Counted from the stretch's first letter, positions 20,548-29,761 are shown. The stretch is 64,000 nt of DNA from an uncultured Verrucomicrobia subdivision 3 bacterium (GCA_903922735.1 CAIXUZ010000045.1:44412-108411), one strand, 5' to 3'. Notes: generated by a model not told the origin, from the sequence alone. Numbers and translations: made by a program.

Positions 20548-21377
20548 GCTTTGATTTTTTGCAGGTTCAGCGACCATGCATGGTGAATGGAGCGGCGCTT
20601 TTGAGGGTTGACCGGTGGTATCTGCATCTGTTCGCGCCGGGCTTGCACGGCGAGAAATGTCCGCTTCAATTTTCCAGCCAAGTCACGATCCGGGATCACG
20701 CCCAAGAGGGCATCTTCCGGCGGAGTCCACGGCTTGGAATAGACGGCATGCCAAGCGGGAATTCCCAAAAGGCTGCGCCGGGCCCGCACGGCCGACTTGC
20801 TCCGGTTAATTTTTTTGGCGATTTGATCGTCGGCAGCGGTGCCCAGAAGCTGATTTTCCGTTTCGGTCCACAACCGGAGCTGAGGATTGATGTGCCGTCC
20901 CGTTCTTGCCAGACGCTCATGCACGCGAAGTGAGTTCGCGGGCCGGACCAACGGATGCGCGGCCGGGTGCGGCGTGGGTTCGCGGCGAAGAATGGCGGTT
21001 GGGTGTTGGGCCCGCATCAAGGCACGAAGTTGCGAGGCGGAATCCGAACCGGCACGGCTCTGGTTGTGCAAATGCATCGTTCCGGGATTGAATTCCTGGA
21101 CGCCCAGGGCATGACGCCAGTTTTGGACGACATTCCGACAAACACCCCAGTGATAACAAATGGCTTCGACGGATTCCATTTTGACCGCGCGGACCAAGTC
21201 TCCGCAAAGGATCAGTGAGTTGGTGCGATAACGTCGCGGCCACGGAATCCGGCCGTCCGACCAAGCCGGTGAAACCCTGAGCCACCCCCGCACCTCGCAA
21301 CAGAGGTGCTGCTGACGGGGCACCTTCGGTGGCGCGTAAGGCCCGAATTGGAGATGAAAGCGTTCAGGGGCGTTCAT
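20544..21377 (-). CDS. Tandem Myb/SANT-like DNA-binding protein (putative regulator)
   Basis: Two repeats: WTETENQLLGTAADDQIAKKINRSKSAVRARRSLLGIP and WTPPEDALLGVIPDRDLAGKLKRTFLAVQARREQMQIP. Confidence 0.65.
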   Translation of the reverse strand: MNAPERFHLQFGPYAPPKVPRQQHLCCEVRGWLRVSPAWSDGRIPWPRRYRTNSLILCGDLVRAVKMESVEAICYHWGVCRNVVQNWRHALGVQEFNPGTMHLHNQSRAGSDSASQLRALMRAQHPTAILRREPTPHPAAHPLVRPANSLRVHERLARTGRHINPQLRLWTETENQLLGTAADDQIAKKINRSKSAVRARRSLLGIPAWHAVYSKPWTPPEDALLGVIPDRDLAGKLKRTFLAVQARREQMQIPPVNPQKRRSIHHAWSLNLQKIKA

Positions 21378-21498
21378 AATTGGCCGCTGTTGATGCTGTT
21401 GTTGCCGTCGTCATCATCATCATCGTCGCCGTCATCGCCGTCATCACCGTCGCCGTCGTGAAGACGGGCGTCGTCGTGAAGATGGTGGTGGCGGTCAT
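21364..21498 (-). CDS. Low-complexity Thr/Met/Ala-rich small ORF
   Basis: MTATTIFTTTPVFTTATVTVMTAMTATMMMMMTTATTASTAANYERP; start overlaps the AbiEii stop (ATGA). Trinucleotide-rich DNA. Confidence 0.35.
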   Translation of the reverse strand: MTATTIFTTTPVFTTATVMTAMTATMMMMTTATTASTAANYERP

Positions 21499-22349
21499 AC
21501 GGTTAAGGCTTTTTGCAGCAAGCGTGCCGCGTTCACCATCTCTTGCTGGATTTGGAGACGTTGAATGCGGATGTCCCCAAGTTCGTTTGGCTTGGCCGGG
21601 CCGGGAAAGAATTGAGCCGCCTTCACGGGAGCGAGCGAAGTTTCCGAATTAAAGTGTTTCTCCAAGCAACGAAGTGCGTCGGGACAGGCGGGATTGCCGG
21701 CGCGCAGTTCCTCGCCAAACGCGGCGACGGCGGCGTTCGTGCCACGGTCGTAATTGAGCAAGGTGTAGAGAATATCAAAAGCATCCTTGCCCTCCTCGCG
21801 GTCAAAAAAAGCGCGCAGTTTCATGGCGAGGAAAGTCCCGACTTCGGAAACTCGGACGACGGCAGTTTGCGGCTTGCCGGCGAGGTCCATACCCGTAACC
21901 GTCATCGTGCGGGCGGTTTTTAGGGCGCGGTTGATGCCGGGCAGAACACTGGCGACGATGTCATCAACGATTACGCTGCCGCGAGTATTCGGCGGGGCGT
22001 CGGTCAGGAAATCAATCGGGATGGAATAATCGCCAATCTTCTGCTCATACCTGATCAGGCCTTCCGGACTGGTGGTTTTTTGAAAGCCTTTTTCCAGCAG
22101 TGCGAATTGCATACTGGACATCCCACCGGCTGAGGCGCCGAGCGCCACGCCCATGTCGGCATCAATCGTCACCGGCCTTGGAAGCAGGCGCGGGGCAGAA
22201 ATATCCCCGCAGATGTAGCGTGGCACCAAGCCGCCGACGAGCACAAGGTCCTCATGCCACGGTTCAAGATTTGGCCAGATGGTCAGCAGGGCGCTTTCAG
22301 TCAGCCCGACCTGTCGGGAATCATATTCGGTGTAACTCCCATTTTTCAT
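21495..22349 (-). CDS. abiEii: AbiEii/AbiGii-type nucleotidyltransferase toxin-like protein
   Basis: Likely start MKNGSYTEYDSRQ; EDLVLVGGLVPRYICG...TIDADMGVAL, VIVDDIV, FLAMKLRAFFDREEGKDAFDILYTL. Confidence 0.7.
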   Translation of the reverse strand: MKNGSYTEYDSRQVGLTESALLTIWPNLEPWHEDLVLVGGLVPRYICGDISAPRLLPRPVTIDADMGVALGASAGGMSSMQFALLEKGFQKTTSPEGLIRYEQKIGDYSIPIDFLTDAPPNTRGSVIVDDIVASVLPGINRALKTARTMTVTGMDLAGKPQTAVVRVSEVGTFLAMKLRAFFDREEGKDAFDILYTLLNYDRGTNAAVAAFGEELRAGNPACPDALRCLEKHFNSETSLAPVKAAQFFPGPAKPNELGDIRIQRLQIQQEMVNAARLLQKALTV

Positions 22350-23410
22350 TTGCGGCAAAATCCTTCCCAATGGCGCAGGGCGTTGGCGGCATCCGGGCCG
22401 CGCAGGCCGGTCCCGAGCAGATCGAGATAAATCTGGGCATCGGTGACGAGCGGCAAGTCCCGCACGGTTTGCGTTTCCAGAAATACACCTTCGTCCGTGG
22501 GCACAAAGAGCCAGACTTTGCCCGCGTCGTTCACGGGTCGCAGGCCGAGTTGCTCCAACGTGGCGGCTTCCGGGAGGCGGGCCACGTAGGCGCTGGTGAT
22601 AACCGGCTCGGTGTAAGGATGCCGCAACCAGGCGGCGAGCCATTGAGTGAACGCGATGGGGACGGATTGTTCCCGGGCCCAAGTCTGGAGCTTCTTGGCG
22701 ATTTCAAGGGTGTCACCGCCGAAGGTGGTATAGCGGGTGTGAGTGCTGCGGCGGTGGAAATCATCGGCTTTGGCCCAGGCATTGATCAAACCCGGATGAT
22801 CCACGAGCCGGAATTCGCGGGCACTTTGTTTTTCCAGAAAACCCTGACTGATGAGGTGCTGGACGATGCGGGAGACCAGACCGGAGCTGGCCTTGGTGCG
22901 ATGAAGCAGTTCACTCTGCGTCCAGATCCGGTCGCGGTCGGTGAGCAGGCTGCGGATGATGCTGGCACTTTTGCCCACGAAAACATTCCTCGGCTCAAGC
23001 TCATACCGGAAGTCGCGTCCGGGCAGACTGCGGCGATCCACGAGCAAGCCTTCGGCCCGCAGATACACCCGGCCATTCAAATCCACCGCCGCCAGCCGCT
23101 TTAGCCGGCAAAACTCCAGCAGGCGGGGAATCAACTCGGGGGCAACCAACAGCGGCGGGATCGGATCATTCCAAGCCGCGAGGATGGATTCCAACTCCGG
23201 AATGCTGGGTTTCAGGGAATACACGGGCTTGAATCGGCGGGCTTTGGCGTCCAGCTTTACCTCGACCCACGGCAGTTTGCCTTGGGCGACATCGCCAGGC
23301 GGCGCAAGCCAAGCGAGTTCCACGTCATCCGCCAGCAATTGCCGGAAGTGATGAAGCAACTCGCTTTCGTAGCGAATGAGTGCGATTTTACTGAAATCTA
23401 ATGTTTTCAC
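22346..23410 (-). CDS. abiEi: AbiEi-like antitoxin / HTH protein (GTG start)
   Basis: Winged-helix-like SIIRSLLTDRDRIWTQSELLHRTKASSGLVSRIVQHLISQGFLEKQ; immediately upstream of and overlapping the AbiEii-like gene. Confidence 0.65.
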   Translation of the reverse strand: MKTLDFSKIALIRYESELLHHFRQLLADDVELAWLAPPGDVAQGKLPWVEVKLDAKARRFKPVYSLKPSIPELESILAAWNDPIPPLLVAPELIPRLLEFCRLKRLAAVDLNGRVYLRAEGLLVDRRSLPGRDFRYELEPRNVFVGKSASIIRSLLTDRDRIWTQSELLHRTKASSGLVSRIVQHLISQGFLEKQSAREFRLVDHPGLINAWAKADDFHRRSTHTRYTTFGGDTLEIAKKLQTWAREQSVPIAFTQWLAAWLRHPYTEPVITSAYVARLPEAATLEQLGLRPVNDAGKVWLFVPTDEGVFLETQTVRDLPLVTDAQIYLDLLGTGLRGPDAANALRHWEGFCRK

Positions 23411-23506
23411 TATTCAGTAAGAAATATCTATTTCAGTAAGAAAGCAACTGTTTTTAATGTAATGTGGCTTTTTCACTGTGTAGTAATAAATGCTATATTC
23501 AGTAAA
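23386..23506. promoter_or_regulatory. Cluster of TTACTGAA(A/T) repeats upstream of abiEi (putative operators)
   Basis: tttactgaaat (23387-23397), tattcagtaag, tatttcagtaag and tatattcagtaaa within 120 bp, in both orientations. Confidence 0.5.
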
Positions 23507-25006
23507 TTATTTGGTTTTTATCGTGATTCCGAGTGTTTCCATCGACTGGCGCACGGTGGTTGAACTTTTTAACCAATGGCTGAGCGAGGTAGCGAGGTCG
23601 GTGGTCGCGACTGGTGCCGAATCAGCATCCGCCCCACCATTGGTGGCGGGCGCGACGTAAAGCGGGATGCTCAAGTTGCCGTCTTTGGCGCGAACTTCCG
23701 CCAGCGTGACGACGCGGGCAAAGCCGGGAGCGTCCGCGAATTTCTCGTAGGTTTGGACGATGCGCTCAATGTGGTCGTCGGTGAGAAAACTCTGAGCGCG
23801 TTCGCGGGTGGCTTCATTGACGGCGTTGATGAGCAGGATTTTTCCCCGGCGCGCCTTGGGCTTGGTGGTGCGGCAGATGACGACGCACGCCTCCATCGGC
23901 GAGTTGTAAAACAGATTCGGGCCGAGGCCGAGGACACATTCGATGAGGTCGGCTTCGATGAGTTTGCGCCGCATGTCGGCTTCCTCCTGCCGGAACAAAA
24001 CGCCGTGCGGCCAGAGCACCGCGCAACGGCCGGTCTTGGGGTTAAGGCTCTGCATGATGTGTTGCTGAAAGGCGTAGTCGGCGCGACCTTGCGGCGGTGT
24101 GCCGTAAAGATTGCGGCCCCAAGGGTCGGAGGCGAACGCTTCGCGATCCCATTGCTTGATGGAATACGGCGGATTGGCCAGCACCACGTCGAACTGCTGG
24201 AGGCGGTCGCCTGACACAAATTTCGGCTCGGACAGCGTATCGCCGCGTTCAATCCGGAAATCCTCGATGCCGTGCAGGAAGCAATTCATCCGGGCGATGG
24301 ATGAGGTCATCAAGTTCCGCTCCTGCCCGTAGAGCCGGACGTTGCGCCATTCTTTTTTCAGCCGGCGCAGGTGAGTGATGCACGAGAGCAACATGCCACC
24401 GGAGCCGCACGTCGGATCGTAAACGGATTCACCGGGCTGCACGTCGAGCATCTCGGTCATGAGATGGACGACGGTGCGGTTGGTGTAAAACTCAGCGGCG
24501 GTGTGGCCGGCGTCGTCGGCAAATTTCTTGATGAGATATTCGTAGCCCTGGCCGAGTTCGTCCTCCGGCAGATTGGCGACGGTCAATTCCAGCGTGCTGA
24601 AATGCTCCACCAGGTCGCGCAGCATGGCATCCGATAGCCGGTCTTTGTTGGTCCATTGGGCGTCGCCGAAGATGCCGTAGAGTTTGTCCGGGTTGGCCGT
24701 CTCAATGGTGCGCATGGCGGACTGCAATGCGGCGCCGACGTTTTTGGCCGCCGACCGCACCTCACGCCAATGAGCCTCCGCCGGAATCTGGAAACGGTGC
24801 TGCTCACGCCCGGAGGCGTAGCGTTTGTCACCGCCGGATTCCGCCAGCGCGGCCTGCGTCTCTTCATCGAACACATCGCAGACGCGCTTGTAAAACAGGA
24901 GCGGGAAGATGAACTGCTTGTAATCGCCGGCATCAATGGTCCCGCGCAGGAGCGTGGCCGCGCCCCAGAGATAGGATTCAAGCTGTTGTTGGGAGATGCG
25001 GATCAT
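23507..25006 (-). CDS. hsdM: Type I DNA methyltransferase subunit M (copy 2)
   Basis: Likely start MIRISQQQLESYLWGAATLLRG overlaps the upstream stop by ATGA; DPTCGSGGML and NPPY motifs. Confidence 0.93.
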   Translation of the reverse strand: MIRISQQQLESYLWGAATLLRGTIDAGDYKQFIFPLLFYKRVCDVFDEETQAALAESGGDKRYASGREQHRFQIPAEAHWREVRSAAKNVGAALQSAMRTIETANPDKLYGIFGDAQWTNKDRLSDAMLRDLVEHFSTLELTVANLPEDELGQGYEYLIKKFADDAGHTAAEFYTNRTVVHLMTEMLDVQPGESVYDPTCGSGGMLLSCITHLRRLKKEWRNVRLYGQERNLMTSSIARMNCFLHGIEDFRIERGDTLSEPKFVSGDRLQQFDVVLANPPYSIKQWDREAFASDPWGRNLYGTPPQGRADYAFQQHIMQSLNPKTGRCAVLWPHGVLFRQEEADMRRKLIEADLIECVLGLGPNLFYNSPMEACVVICRTTKPKARRGKILLINAVNEATRERAQSFLTDDHIERIVQTYEKFADAPGFARVVTLAEVRAKDGNLSIPLYVAPATNGGADADSAPVATTDLATSLSHWLKSSTTVRQSMETLGITIKTK

Positions 25007-25620
25007 TTGAGGTCGTATGCTCCCACTGTCCACACCAAGAAATCGCATAGGCGAGTCGGGTGGCAATTTTTCAGAGCTGGGTTCTTTTTAAACAGCGGCT
25101 GTGTGATTTTGGCAAAGCGGGGATTGGCCGACCATGCCTCGTATTGGGACTTAATGTTTTGCAGATTGGCAACGAATCCCGCAATTCGAAATTCAATGGA
25201 ACCGATCGAGGGCGGGGAAAAACCAAAAAAGTTCTTAACGTGGACATCGTAAAGCGGACGCGATTCGTCGTGGAACGCCACCAACTTGGAAACGAAGGAC
25301 ACCTGTAGAGCACGATCACCTTTACGGCGGGGAAATTTGTAGAGTTCCAACAATAATGGCGTGTAGGGGTCACGCCGGCCACGGGGTTTGCAGGTTAGTA
25401 ACAATTCCAGATAGCGACGCTTGAAGGCGTCGGTCAGCCCTCCAATATGCAGACGATAGTAATTGGCAAACCGGGATTGTAATTCCCGGCGGGATGCTGG
25501 GTCGGCTTTTTGATTCAGGCGCTTGAGTTCGAAATACTCTTTGAAATCCGTCGGACGGATAGTGGCCACTGCTTGGGAAAGCAGTTTCCAGTGGAGGCTA
25601 TGGTTGCAAATACTGGTCAT
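25003..25620 (-). CDS. Hypothetical protein (205 aa), coupled to the DUF262 protein and HsdM2
   Basis: ATGA overlaps on both sides (25617-25620 and 25003-25006); no family recognised. Confidence 0.75.
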   Translation of the reverse strand: MTSICNHSLHWKLLSQAVATIRPTDFKEYFELKRLNQKADPASRRELQSRFANYYRLHIGGLTDAFKRRYLELLLTCKPRGRRDPYTPLLLELYKFPRRKGDRALQVSFVSKLVAFHDESRPLYDVHVKNFFGFSPPSIGSIEFRIAGFVANLQNIKSQYEAWSANPRFAKITQPLFKKNPALKNCHPTRLCDFLVWTVGAYDLK

Positions 25621-28253
25621 GTTGTCGAAACAGCTTTTGTTGCCCGAATCGCGTCAATTGCTTCGGCCATGTCTTGGGGAATCCTGTAAGCGGTTCCACG
25701 AAACGGATGGTATCTGTTCATTTTTGCCTTTATCTCCGAAGCTTTTACGGCCTGGTCCCAAGAGCTTGGCGCGTCGAGTTTCCACTCCATATTCAAAGGC
25801 ACAAAGAATTCCTCGTCCGGATCGTTTTCACAGGCTGTTTTTTGGCAGGCTGAGGTAGTCTTGCCTTTGGCAATAATTCCGACGCTGGTTTGAAATAGGT
25901 AAACAACAGAGCCTTCGGGGATTTTGGCGACACTGTGTTTGCGATCGTAATAAGCCGAAGCCTTGGAAGCAGAAAGCATATCACGCCAGGCATCGGGGCT
26001 GTGGCGGGAGTTGGTGTTGACGATGTAAAAACCCGATTCGCCTTCGCCATGGGCCTCCAGTTCGGCGTCCCCTGGTTCAGATTGGTCGGGAAACTCGGTG
26101 ACTTTGGTGCGCCCCGCGAAACTGGCGAATAGATTCTCGTAACCGTGCAAAACTTTGGACACGGACTCACTGTCGAGTTCCCGCCAGCCATCCTTGCCGA
26201 TGGCGTTTGCCGCATCGGAAACGGACACCGGATAAAACTCGGCGATGGCTTCCGCGCTCAGATAAACTTTCAGTTGTTTGCGCACCGGTTTGGTCCAGAC
26301 CGTGAAAAGCATCCGGTTGCGTGATTTGGGCGGCGTGAACATGACGCTGGTTTTCCAGAGTCTAGGATACAACCCAAGCTGGAGTCCAAGCGCGCAGAAG
26401 CGGCGGAAGTCGGGGCCGATCTCCGCCGCATCGGCCTGCTGGCAAACTGCTTCCACCGAGGCCGCCACATCCGCACTGGCAATAATCGGAGTGCTGGTGA
26501 CGGCTTCAAAAAAATCTTTTAGCGGGATTTCAGTTTCTCCCGTTTCGAGGCCAAGAAACGTCTCTACCTGCCTTTTAATATAAGTTGCCCGAGCGGATTC
26601 GAATTGGAGATAGTTATCCCTATTCCACTCGGAAAGAGTCTTTTTGTAAGCAGCGGCAACATCAGGATCGTTGACCCCGACGAAATCTGTCTGAGCATCT
26701 GGCCAACTGTCGAGCTTGCGCCGGTTAATTGGCAGGACGACCAAACGGAAGTTGCCAATGCGATCGGCGACATCGCCCATGCTCGACTTGCGAAGCCGGC
26801 TCCGTGGGAAAATATGATCGACCTCCAGTTTCAAATCCTTGGGATGAATTTGCGGATCGTGCGGATTAATCTGAAGCTGCCCGCCTTGAACAATGTTGAG
26901 CATCAAATCAGGGTCGTCATTGAAAAAGCGTTCCTGAAGTCCGTATTGGGAATTGGTCCGGTCGGCAATCACGGCTTTGATATAATCCAAGGGGAAATCC
27001 GCAGATTGCGGTGGAATGCCCTTATCTTTGTCGCCGTTAATCGAAAGGACGAGCTGTTTGTGGATCTTATCCAACACGGCATCGCCTGCCCGCCCAAAGA
27101 GGCGGGTAAAAAAGGCCATGTGCAAATATTGTTTCATGGCCTGACTATTTTGGCCGTCAGGTTTTTCGTGCCGCCCGGAAAGGAGCATGTAGTCTATCAA
27201 CGGAATCAGAGCCGAACGGCTGGGCAGGAAGCGTTCGCACTTGATCAAGGCGGTCTCATCCAACCATGCCACAATCTGGCGCAGGCACTTGTCCAAACCC
27301 GCGTATTTGGTGCGCAGGTTCCCAATATAATCCTCATCTTTCAGCTTCTTGACGTCGTATTTCGCGCCTTTTCCGAAAACCACCAGCGAGGTCTTGATGA
27401 TGAAATCAGTGTCAAAGGCATAACGGCTCCCATGATTGATGGCCGCCAGCGTCCCCCGGAACTCGGCTTCTTTTTCTTTTAACTTCAGCTTGAGAGTGGA
27501 GAACAGGAGATCGGATTTACTCAACACCATGCCACCGCTGTTGACACGCTCGAAAATCTCAAGCACATGGTCATACGTCTGACGAGAGCTGACTTCCTGA
27601 AGCAGGAGGGCCGGGTAAATATTGAAACGATCGATGAACCGGTCGATATTACGGGCGATTCTTTTGCGTTTATCCGCTTCAACCCGCTGGCGCTCGGCCG
27701 GGTCGGCAATATCTTTGGCCAATTTTTGCGCCAAATCTTCGGTAAACTCGGACTTGGTGTCAGCATCGAGCTTAACAATTTCTGCAAGGGCCAACATCTG
27801 CGGTTGCTGCCGGGCCTCGTCGGGTGTCAAAAACGGAAATTCGTAATCATCATCGTCAGCCTGCGAGGAAGGCAGATGGTCGATGGCCATGTAAACGCGC
27901 GTGCCGTCGTAGCTGCCAAAAAAGCTCAGATAGAGAGATTGAAGCCGCTGCTGGCCATCGAGAACCAGATACGCCTCGGCATCTGAAGCATGGGCGGCAT
28001 CGGTTAGGTAATCTTGATCGGAACGGAAATCCGCTATGAATCTGCGGTCGCTGATGTCGGATTGAATTTCCGGGGTCGGCTTCCACACCATGATGGCCCC
28101 GATGGGGTAACCATTCATAATGGAATCCAGCAACTTCGCGATGCGCGGTTTATTCCACTCGAAGCCGCGCTGAATATTCGGGATGCGGTAAGCGCCGCGA
28201 TGAATTTCATTCATCACGTCGAAAATTCTTTGATTAGGATTCAAGCTCGCCAT
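25617..28253 (-). CDS. DUF262/DUF1524 protein (GmrSD-like) with an EVE/PUA-like C-terminal segment
   Basis: IPNIQRGFEWNKPRI, LVLDGQQRLQSLYLSF (DGQQR motif), LEVDHIFPRSRLRKSS...GNFRLV (DUF1524 HNH-like); C-terminal GSVVYLFQTSVGIIAKGKTTSA resembles EVE/PUA folds. Confidence 0.82.
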   Translation of the reverse strand: MASLNPNQRIFDVMNEIHRGAYRIPNIQRGFEWNKPRIAKLLDSIMNGYPIGAIMVWKPTPEIQSDISDRRFIADFRSDQDYLTDAAHASDAEAYLVLDGQQRLQSLYLSFFGSYDGTRVYMAIDHLPSSQADDDDYEFPFLTPDEARQQPQMLALAEIVKLDADTKSEFTEDLAQKLAKDIADPAERQRVEADKRKRIARNIDRFIDRFNIYPALLLQEVSSRQTYDHVLEIFERVNSGGMVLSKSDLLFSTLKLKLKEKEAEFRGTLAAINHGSRYAFDTDFIIKTSLVVFGKGAKYDVKKLKDEDYIGNLRTKYAGLDKCLRQIVAWLDETALIKCERFLPSRSALIPLIDYMLLSGRHEKPDGQNSQAMKQYLHMAFFTRLFGRAGDAVLDKIHKQLVLSINGDKDKGIPPQSADFPLDYIKAVIADRTNSQYGLQERFFNDDPDLMLNIVQGGQLQINPHDPQIHPKDLKLEVDHIFPRSRLRKSSMGDVADRIGNFRLVVLPINRRKLDSWPDAQTDFVGVNDPDVAAAYKKTLSEWNRDNYLQFESARATYIKRQVETFLGLETGETEIPLKDFFEAVTSTPIIASADVAASVEAVCQQADAAEIGPDFRRFCALGLQLGLYPRLWKTSVMFTPPKSRNRMLFTVWTKPVRKQLKVYLSAEAIAEFYPVSVSDAANAIGKDGWRELDSESVSKVLHGYENLFASFAGRTKVTEFPDQSEPGDAELEAHGEGESGFYIVNTNSRHSPDAWRDMLSASKASAYYDRKHSVAKIPEGSVVYLFQTSVGIIAKGKTTSACQKTACENDPDEEFFVPLNMEWKLDAPSSWDQAVKASEIKAKMNRYHPFRGTAYRIPQDMAEAIDAIRATKAVSTT

Positions 28254-28261
28254 GATTTCTC

Positions 28262-29761
28262 CTATTTGAATAGTCCTTCGCGCTGTAAAATGGCGATGAG
28301 TTTATCCTCCGCTGCGAATGCGGCCGTGGCGCTGGTCCGCAACTGCTTCATCGCCGCATCCACGGTCAGCACGACCTGGTCGTTTTGGGGTTCGACGTAG
28401 CGCGGGATGTTAAGGTTGTGGTCGTTGGCGGCGATTTCGTCCAGCGTGACGACGCGGGCGATGCCGGCGACGTCCGAGTATTTCCGATACCACTGGAAGA
28501 TGCGCTCGACGTGTTCGGGTAGCAATTCGTTCTGGGCCCGGCCGGTCCTGAACTCCTTGGAGGCGTCCACGATGAGCACCTTGTACTTCCGGTCCTTGGC
28601 CTTGCGCTGGCGGAAGACGAGGATGCAGGCGGCGAGGCCGGTGCCATAAAACAGGTTCGGGCCGAGGCCGATGACGGCTTCGAGCAGGTCCATGCCGAGA
28701 ATCTTTTCCCGAATCTCGCCTTCCTTGCCCATGCGGAACAGTGCGCCGTGCGGCAGCACCACGGCCATGCGCCCAGTCTTGGCAGCCATGCTTTTGATCA
28801 TGTGCTGCACCCAGGCATAATCGCCGCTCTTGCCCGGCGGCATCCCGGCAAAATTTCGCCCGTAAGGATCGCTGGTCCACACTTCCTCGCCCCACTTTTC
28901 CAGCGAGAACGGCGGGTTGGCGATGACGCAATCAAATGTGGCCAGACTGTCACCCAGAAAAAACGCCGGGCTGCGGAGCGTGTCGCCGCGCACAACCTGG
29001 AAATCCGAAGCGCCATGCAGGAACAGATTCATGCGGGCGATGGCGGAGGTGGTGAGGTTCTTCTCCTGCGCGAAGAGTTTACCCCAGAGGGTGCGGTCGT
29101 CACCGTGGTTCTCCTTCACATGCTGGATGGCTTCAATCAGCATACCGCCGGTGCCACAGGTAGGATCGTAAATGGATTCACCGGCCTTGGGGTCGAGGAT
29201 GTTCACCATCAACCGCACCACGGTGCGCGGGGTGTAAAACTCGCCGGCCTTTTTATTCGTGGCGTCGGCGAATTTTTTGATCAGGTATTCGTAGGACTGG
29301 CCGAGGATGTCTGCTTGGGCGGCCTGGTTGCCAAGATTGATCCGGGAGAAATGTTCGATAAGGTCGCGCAGCAGAGAATCCGGCAGGCGATCTTTGTTGG
29401 TCCAGGAGGCATCGCCGAAAATGCCGTAGAGGGTTTCGGGGTTGGCTTTCTCTATCCCGCGCATGGCCCGCTGTAAGGCCTGGCCGACATTGCTCGCCAC
29501 CGTGCGCACGTCTTCCCAATGGCAATCATCGGGAATCTGGAAGCGAAAATTCTGCGGGAACTTGGCGTATTCCTCATCGCCGCCGGATTCCGTCAGCGCC
29601 GCTTGATATTCCTCATCATGCACATCGGAGATGCGCTTGAAGAAGAGCAGCGGGAAAACGTAGGTCTTGAAATCCGCGGCGTCCACCGGCCCGCGCAGGA
29701 TGTTGGCCGACTCCCACAGATGGGATTCGAGCTGCGACAGGGTGACGGCGGCGGTGGTCAT
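28262..29761 (-). CDS. hsdM: Type I DNA methyltransferase subunit M (copy 1)
   Basis: Likely start MTTAAVTLSQLESHLWESANILRG; DPTCGTGGML, NPPF, GEFYTPRTVVRLM. Confidence 0.94.
   Translation of the reverse strand: MTTAAVTLSQLESHLWESANILRGPVDAADFKTYVFPLLFFKRISDVHDEEYQAALTESGGDEEYAKFPQNFRFQIPDDCHWEDVRTVASNVGQALQRAMRGIEKANPETLYGIFGDASWTNKDRLPDSLLRDLIEHFSRINLGNQAAQADILGQSYEYLIKKFADATNKKAGEFYTPRTVVRLMVNILDPKAGESIYDPTCGTGGMLIEAIQHVKENHGDDRTLWGKLFAQEKNLTTSAIARMNLFLHGASDFQVVRGDTLRSPAFFLGDSLATFDCVIANPPFSLEKWGEEVWTSDPYGRNFAGMPPGKSGDYAWVQHMIKSMAAKTGRMAVVLPHGALFRMGKEGEIREKILGMDLLEAVIGLGPNLFYGTGLAACILVFRQRKAKDRKYKVLIVDASKEFRTGRAQNELLPEHVERIFQWYRKYSDVAGIARVVTLDEIAANDHNLNIPRYVEPQNDQVVLTVDAAMKQLRTSATAAFAAEDKLIAILQREGLFK

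Noticed and set aside
11706-29761. BREX or DISARM system
   Set aside because: No PglZ, BrxC/PglY, BrxL, or DISARM helicase/PLD genes; the methylases are type I HsdM.
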